Source: CAZXEU01 sp965207385
GTDB taxonomy: Bacteria > Bacteroidota > Rhodothermia > Rhodothermales > Bin80
Assembly (NCBI GenBank): GCA_965207385.1
Contig: CBDBLZ010000018.1
Coordinates: 1-64,000, forward strand
DNA: 64,000 nt
Reading direction: 5' to 3'
Positions 60,071-64,000 of this stretch are shown in pieces; positions within the stretch are counted from its first letter, which is position 1; each line of letters opens with the position of its first letter. Under the pieces are notes generated by a model. The model was not told where the DNA came from. It did no database searches and saw nothing but the letters and a program-made list of their open reading frames with translations. The position numbers were made by a program, and so were the translations under genes.

Positions 60071-60592
60071 ATGGATCTTCGCTACCCCATTGGTCGACTC
60101 ACCTGGCCACAGGCCGGCGGGCCTGATGCGCGCAAGTTGTGGATTCGGCAAATCGCCGAGCTGCCGGAGGCACTCTCGGACGCTGTTCATGGGCTTGCGG
60201 ATTCCCAGCTGGATGAAGCATACCGACCTGGCGGCTGGACTATTCGGCAGGTTGTCCATCATGTCGCCGACAGCCACGCAAACGCGTATATCCGCTTTCG
60301 TTGGACGCTGACCCGGGATGCAGACCCGATCAAGACGTACCGTGAAAAGGATTGGGCGCGGCTGGCGGATGCCCGTACGGCTCCGGTGGAGCTGTCGCTA
60401 TCACTGGTCCGTGCCCTTCATCGTAGGTGGCAGGTGCTGCTTGAGTCCATGGAGACCAAGGACTTTGAGCTAACCCTCGTACATCCGGAAGACGGTACGC
60501 TGACCCTTGAGAGACTCCTTGCCACGTATGCCTGGCACGGGCGCCATCATGTGGCCCACGTTACGTCTCTGAGGGATCGACGAGGCTGGTGA
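60071..60592 (+). CDS. YfiT-type DinB-family putative metal-dependent thiol (bacillithiol) transferase
   Basis: 173 residues. It shows the DinB/YfiT four-helix pattern: W-T-I-R-Q-V-V-H-H-V-A-D-S-H (first metal histidines) and H-G-R-H-H-V-A-H (last histidines). The opening Y-P-I-G-R and the R-x-K-D-W-A-R-L-A-D region match YfiT. In Firmicutes YfiT transfers bacillithiol; in this group the thiol cofactor is likely bacillithiol too. Proposed function by family only. Confidence 0.88.
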   Translation: MDLRYPIGRLTWPQAGGPDARKLWIRQIAELPEALSDAVHGLADSQLDEAYRPGGWTIRQVVHHVADSHANAYIRFRWTLTRDADPIKTYREKDWARLADARTAPVELSLSLVRALHRRWQVLLESMETKDFELTLVHPEDGTLTLERLLATYAWHGRHHVAHVTSLRDRRGW

Positions 60593-60745
60593 CAGACCGA
60601 GGACTCCGGCGCGCGCTGAGTTGCGCCGGGCCGGAAGAGCGATGCCGCTGCAATGGAGGGCGGTTGCAACACCGCGCCGGTTCGCCGGGGGCAGGATGCG
60701 AATTCGCTCCAACGGGCAGCACTGCGGGGGCGTCTGCCAGCTACC

Positions 60746-61408
60746 CTACGCCTGCTGCCAGGCCAGATGCCGGATTTCTACCCCTTCCACAGAATAGACA
60801 ATGCTCTTCGCCACGCTCTTGGCATTGTCGGCTACGCGCTCCAGGGACTTGCCAATGAAGGCCAGGTGGATCATCGATTGTGCCCTGTCGGAATCTGCCT
60901 CGCAGAGCCGGACGATATCGGATATCAATTCCCGGTACGCCCTGTCCACGCGCAGGTCAAGTGCCATTACCTTCCTGGCAGCCAGTCGATCGCCGCTGGC
61001 AAGTGCCTCCCTGGTGGCGCGAACCATGATCCGCACCGCATCGGCCATTTCGACGATACACGTATCTGACTGCCAGGAGCCAAAGTCCTGGAGACGGATC
61101 GCACCGGTTGCCACGTTCTTGCACTGGTCTCCCATCCGCTCCAGGTCCGCGCTCATGCGCATGGCTGCGATCGCCTCGCGCAAGCTCGCTCCCTTTGGTG
61201 AATAGGTTCCCAGGATGCGCTCGCATTCCGCGTCGATTGCAAGCTCAAGGGTGTCAACCTCCTTGTCCAACTGGCGCACCTGCAATGCCAGCGCCTCGTC
61301 TCCGCTCATCAGTACATTCACGGCATCAGCCAGCTGTTCGTCTACGATATCGAACATGCGTGCAACCAGGCCGAACACGCTGCGCAAGGCATTATCCGAA
61401 TCAGGCAT
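60746..61408 (-). CDS. phoU: Phosphate transport regulator PhoU-like protein
   Basis: 220 residues, an all-helical PhoU with two three-helix repeats. The metal-binding motif repeats appear as E-V-D-T-L-E-L-A-I-D and later R-V-D-R-A-Y. It normally signals phosphate sufficiency to the Pho regulon and the Pst transporter. It starts 6 bases after the Na/Pi cotransporter gene, so here the pair replaces the usual pst context. The 153-base gap downstream, before the YfiT-like gene, holds nothing recognised. Confidence 0.92.
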   Translation of the reverse strand: MPDSDNALRSVFGLVARMFDIVDEQLADAVNVLMSGDEALALQVRQLDKEVDTLELAIDAECERILGTYSPKGASLREAIAAMRMSADLERMGDQCKNVATGAIRLQDFGSWQSDTCIVEMADAVRIMVRATREALASGDRLAARKVMALDLRVDRAYRELISDIVRLCEADSDRAQSMIHLAFIGKSLERVADNAKSVAKSIVYSVEGVEIRHLAWQQA

Positions 61409-61414
61409 AGTGCT

Positions 61415-62623
61415 TCAGGGTCTGTTCATGGGATCATCAGCGGGCGCGAGACCTTCGTGCTCATACATCTCGATATTATGACCTTCGCTGCCGAAGTCAG
61501 TTGTGCCCGCGCCACGCGTTGCAAATATAATGAGCAGTGGAAGCAGAAAGAAAATAAGCAGGATATAGACGAATGCGTAAGCACGGCTCCTGACAGCCAT
61601 GGAGCCCAGCCTTAGGGCCAGCCAGACCGGGAAAGCGCGCAGCGCTCTGAACGGCAATATGGCAGCAACGCCCAGGACATTGAAGAGCATGTGCGCAAAG
61701 GCGACCTGCAGGGCTGCCAACCCTGCGATGTCACCCTGACCTGAGAGCACGAGGGCCGCCAACAGGGCCGTTACCGTCGTACCGATATTGGCGCCAAGTA
61801 CGAAAGGAAATATCTGGTGCACCGTAACGAGACCCGCGCCAACCAACGGGACAGTAATGGATGTCGTAATCGAGGAGCTTTGTACCATGACGGTAACCAG
61901 CGCTCCAAAAGCCAGGGCAATGGGTACAGGGCCGAACAGGTACTTGTTGATGAGCTGCTCAGAGCGGCCAAGAAAGACGGTACGAAGCAGCACCACCAGG
62001 TAGCGCAATGACAGGAATAGTACCACGACGCCGACCATAAACACGACGATGCCGTTTCCAGAGGAGATGGCAATAACCCAGCCCGCAACAGGCTCGGTGA
62101 CCACGCTTATCGGATCCAGCAAGTTGGCTCCTCCTGCATTGGCAAGTCCTCGGGTCAGCATTTCCGAGCCGCGGGTGAGGAAGCCCGTCAGAAGCTCAAG
62201 TGGAAAAAAGACTGCCACGGCCAGAATGTTGAAAAAATCGTGTACCGTGGCTGCCCCTATGGCGCGCTGAAATTCGTCCTTGCGGGAAATATGTCCGAGC
62301 GAGACAATCGTATTGGTGACGCTCGTGCCTACGTTGGCGCCCATGACTATGGGGATAGCACCGGCTACAGTCAATCCCCCGCCCGCGACAATGCCTACGG
62401 CCATGGAAGTAACGGTCGACGAACTCTGCACGAGCGACGTGGCGAGAATCCCGATAAACAGGCCCACGAATGGATTGGACGTCGTGCGAAGCAGGGCCTC
62501 AGCCACGCCGCTTCCCATCAGCTTGAATGACTCCCCCATCAGCTCGATACTGACAAAGAAGAGCAGCAAGACGAGTGCAAGTCCAGCGATGCGAATGGCA
62601 AAGATGTGCCGTCCCATGGGCAA
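61415..62623 (-). CDS. Na+/phosphate cotransporter (PNaS, NptA-like)
   Basis: 402 residues with about nine transmembrane helices and two inverted repeats. Both repeats have the Q-S-S-S signature (A-T-S-L-V-Q-S-S-S-T-V-T and T-V-M-V-Q-S-S-S-I-T-T), each followed by M-G-A-N-V-G-T or L-G-A-N-I-G-T. It imports inorganic phosphate with sodium. The family often carries a fused PhoU; here PhoU is a separate gene immediately downstream. A long hydrophilic C-terminus ends at the membrane face. Confidence 0.93.
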   Translation of the reverse strand: MPMGRHIFAIRIAGLALVLLLFFVSIELMGESFKLMGSGVAEALLRTTSNPFVGLFIGILATSLVQSSSTVTSMAVGIVAGGGLTVAGAIPIVMGANVGTSVTNTIVSLGHISRKDEFQRAIGAATVHDFFNILAVAVFFPLELLTGFLTRGSEMLTRGLANAGGANLLDPISVVTEPVAGWVIAISSGNGIVVFMVGVVVLFLSLRYLVVLLRTVFLGRSEQLINKYLFGPVPIALAFGALVTVMVQSSSITTSITVPLVGAGLVTVHQIFPFVLGANIGTTVTALLAALVLSGQGDIAGLAALQVAFAHMLFNVLGVAAILPFRALRAFPVWLALRLGSMAVRSRAYAFVYILLIFFLLPLLIIFATRGAGTTDFGSEGHNIEMYEHEGLAPADDPMNRP

Positions 62624-62716
62624 TTCTAAATCATGTGATCCAGCTTGGCATTGTACTTGCGGTGTATCCGCAAACAGCGCGGTATGGGTGCCGGAGCATT
62701 TGTAAATGGGCTGCTG

Positions 62717-63316
62717 CTAATTGAGCAACATCATTTTTCGGGCGATAACACTACGGGTCGCTTGCAGGCGGTAGACGTACAGCCCCGACGCGAGGGCGCT
62801 CGCGTCAAAGTTGAAGCGGTGCGTGCCTGCATCTCTCTGGCCATTCTCCAGAAGTGCGACTTGGCGGCCCATCACGTCATAGACGGCGAGCACAACGCGT
62901 TGCGCACGGTGAATAGCAAATTCGATGGCAGTGACAGGGTTGAACGGATTCGGATAGTTCTGCGCAAGACTTACGGAAAACGGCAATTCCTCGATGCCGG
63001 TCTCGATTGCAGTCACGGGTATTTCGCCTAGGTAGCCCAGGTGATCAAGAGCCGTCCAACCATAGGCCCAGTTGTTGGTGCCGAAGGCGCCCATGTAGCT
63101 GGTTGGCGTGAAGTAGGGATCCGAATATTTAGCAAGTGGAGAGCGGAGGGCAGCGGGAAAGAGGTCAAGCTGGAAGGCCTTGCGGTCCGGGTCGGCGCTG
63201 GGCAGCGTGCCGCCGTCCACCATGATTCCTGCAATGGTCCCAGTTTGGCCCCAAGCCAGTGCAGGCCATGCCAAGCCCGGGATCACACTCAATACCGGGT
63301 TCTTGCATCTCCACAT
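62717..63316 (-). CDS. Short protein with T9SS C-terminal sorting domain
   Basis: 199 residues from the ATG at 63316 (63352 is an alternative). A signal segment is followed by a region ending G-A-F-G-T-N-N-W-A-Y-G-W-T-A-L, like the C-terminal part before sorting domains in larger surface proteins. A type A sorting domain follows: L-A-Q-N-Y-P-N-P-F-N-P-V-T, V-Y-D-V-M-G-R-Q-V, and ending V-I-A-R-K-M-M-L-L. It should be exported and anchored by the type IX system. The small cargo could mean it is a truncated remnant of a bigger protein. Confidence 0.82.
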   Translation of the reverse strand: MWRCKNPVLSVIPGLAWPALAWGQTGTIAGIMVDGGTLPSADPDRKAFQLDLFPAALRSPLAKYSDPYFTPTSYMGAFGTNNWAYGWTALDHLGYLGEIPVTAIETGIEELPFSVSLAQNYPNPFNPVTAIEFAIHRAQRVVLAVYDVMGRQVALLENGQRDAGTHRFNFDASALASGLYVYRLQATRSVIARKMMLLN

Positions 63317-63618
63317 GCTGGTGGCACCGTTGTCTTGTCGAATACTGGTCAAGCCGACGAAACAGCCCTAAAGGTATCCTCGCGCCGTAAGTACAGTGTT
63401 ATTGCTGCATTACCAGTCGGTTAAGTGTCGACCGGATTTGGTATCCCGCATTCGGCCGCTTTGAAATGCATCACGACTAGGCAATCTGTCCTTGGTGCTG
63501 GGGGGCAACTCGTTCCTCGCCAGCCCCCGCAGGACCGGAAACCTGGCCACTCCTGTTACAAAGCAGCCGGTCAGGCGTTAGTTTAGTTTGATCCGGGAAA
63601 GGCCTGGTATCGGATTCC
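63317..63618. other. 302-base gap between T9SS-type gene and ppk1
   Basis: It contains no gene. A GGGGGC/GCCCCC pair (about 63495-63530) can form a hairpin, and TAGTTTGA at 63584-63591 is promoter-like for ppk1. Confidence 0.45.
63584..63591 (+). promoter_or_regulatory. Candidate -7/-10 box TAGTTTGA for ppk1
   Basis: TAGTTTGA lies 27 bases before the ppk1 ATG and is close to the Bacteroidota -7 consensus TAnnTTTG. Confidence 0.35.
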
Positions 63619-64000
63619 ATGCACCAATCAATCGCACCGACATCCGTGGCAGTGGCGTTAGCAGCCAGTAGCGATCCCGGCGCCAAAGTGCTGGGATCGG
63701 CTGCAGACCTCAACGATCCAGCGTTGTATATCAACAGGGAGCTGGGACTGCTTGCGTTTCAGGAGAGGGTCATGGAGGAAGCCCGTGACGGGAGCAATCC
63801 GTTATTGGAGAGGCTCAAATTCCTCTCTATCGTCGGGTCAAATCTGGACGAGTTCTTCATGGTAAGGGTAGGGGGGCTGACGAAGCAGGTAATGGGAGGC
63901 GTGACGGATCCGTCCCCGGATGGTCGCAGCCCGGCCGACCAGCTCGCAGTAGTCCGAGCGGCCGCGCATCGCATCATGAAAGTGGCGACGGAGTACCTTT
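63619..64000 (+). CDS. ppk1: Polyphosphate kinase PPK1, N-terminal part (3' end outside window)
   Basis: The frame from the ATG at 63619 runs to the end of the window (127 codons). It contains the PPK1 N-terminal signature: Y-I-N-R-E-L-G-L-L-A-F, V-M-E-E-A, P-L-L-E-R-L-K-F-L-S-I-V, and S-N-L-D-E-F-F-M-V-R-V-G. PPK1 makes polyphosphate from ATP. About 40 non-conserved residues precede the first motif, so the true start may be slightly later. It sits next to phosphate uptake genes on the opposite strand. Confidence 0.93.
   Translation, partial: MHQSIAPTSVAVALAASSDPGAKVLGSAADLNDPALYINRELGLLAFQERVMEEARDGSNPLLERLKFLSIVGSNLDEFFMVRVGGLTKQVMGGVTDPSPDGRSPADQLAVVRAAAHRIMKVATEYL

Overview
The window is a gene-dense, GC-rich (roughly 60% by eye) bacterial chromosome segment. 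It suggests a Bacteroidota/Rhodothermota-type heterotroph, possibly close to Rhodothermales. The reasons are a type IX secretion C-terminal sorting domain (62717-63316), many lipoproteins and exported beta-propellers, carboxypeptidase-regulatory-domain surface proteins, a YfiT/DinB-type thiol transferase, IcmF, and a Bacteroidota-style M23 peptidase with HxC in place of HxH. This placement is inference; there is no rRNA gene. I saw no tRNA, rRNA, CRISPR array, transposase or integrase.

Layout. 1-6.4 kb: the 3' end of secA, recN, two hexose-phosphate mutases, free-methionine sulfoxide reductase. 6.4-22.5 kb: exported DsbA-like protein, SDR, two Tat-exported Gfo/Idh oxidoreductases, aldose epimerase, a transsulfuration PLP enzyme, a PhzF-like protein, a PIG-L-type deacetylase, an ECF sigma factor with a DUF971 gene, Smr protein, CE15 esterase, malate dehydrogenase. 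22.7-24.4 kb: DnaQ exonuclease/GIY-YIG/UVR fusion. 24.5-32.9 kb: nuoJKLMN with a Na+/H+-type antiporter gene and a pterin dehydratase gene inserted between nuoM and nuoN. 33-38.6 kb: Mn-type SOD, phosphopantetheinyl transferase and a minus-strand run of exported propeller and esterase genes. 38.9-43 kb: fused B12-dependent mutase IcmF and thymidylate kinase. 43-47.6 kb: two exported propeller proteins. 49.5-52.1 kb: a minus-strand ABC ATPase / cobalamin adenosyltransferase / M23 peptidase operon. 52-60.6 kb: PAP2 phosphatase, Sua5, an exported Gfo/Idh protein, two tandem paralogous exported proteins, a Tat-type aldo/keto reductase, a phosphoribosyltransferase, SDR and YfiT-like genes. 60.7-64 kb: phosphate genes (phoU, Na/Pi cotransporter, 5' end of ppk1).

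The most unusual stretch is 47.9-49.8 kb. About 272 bp of the M23 peptidase gene's 3' end is present twice in direct orientation, 1,572 bp apart. The copies differ by 12 synonymous but only 3 non-synonymous codons. Between them lies one DUF3800 gene, preceded by a short leader with two hairpins, the second followed by a U-rich tract. This looks like a small acquired cassette that replaced the 3' end of its target gene, as prophage e14 does in icd, and that carries a DUF3800 protein with a structured RNA.

Metabolically the window combines respiration (nuo, SOD), B12-dependent acyl-CoA chemistry (IcmF, adenosyltransferase, a B12/iron-type ABC ATPase), exported carbohydrate-active and redox enzymes, and phosphate/polyphosphate handling.
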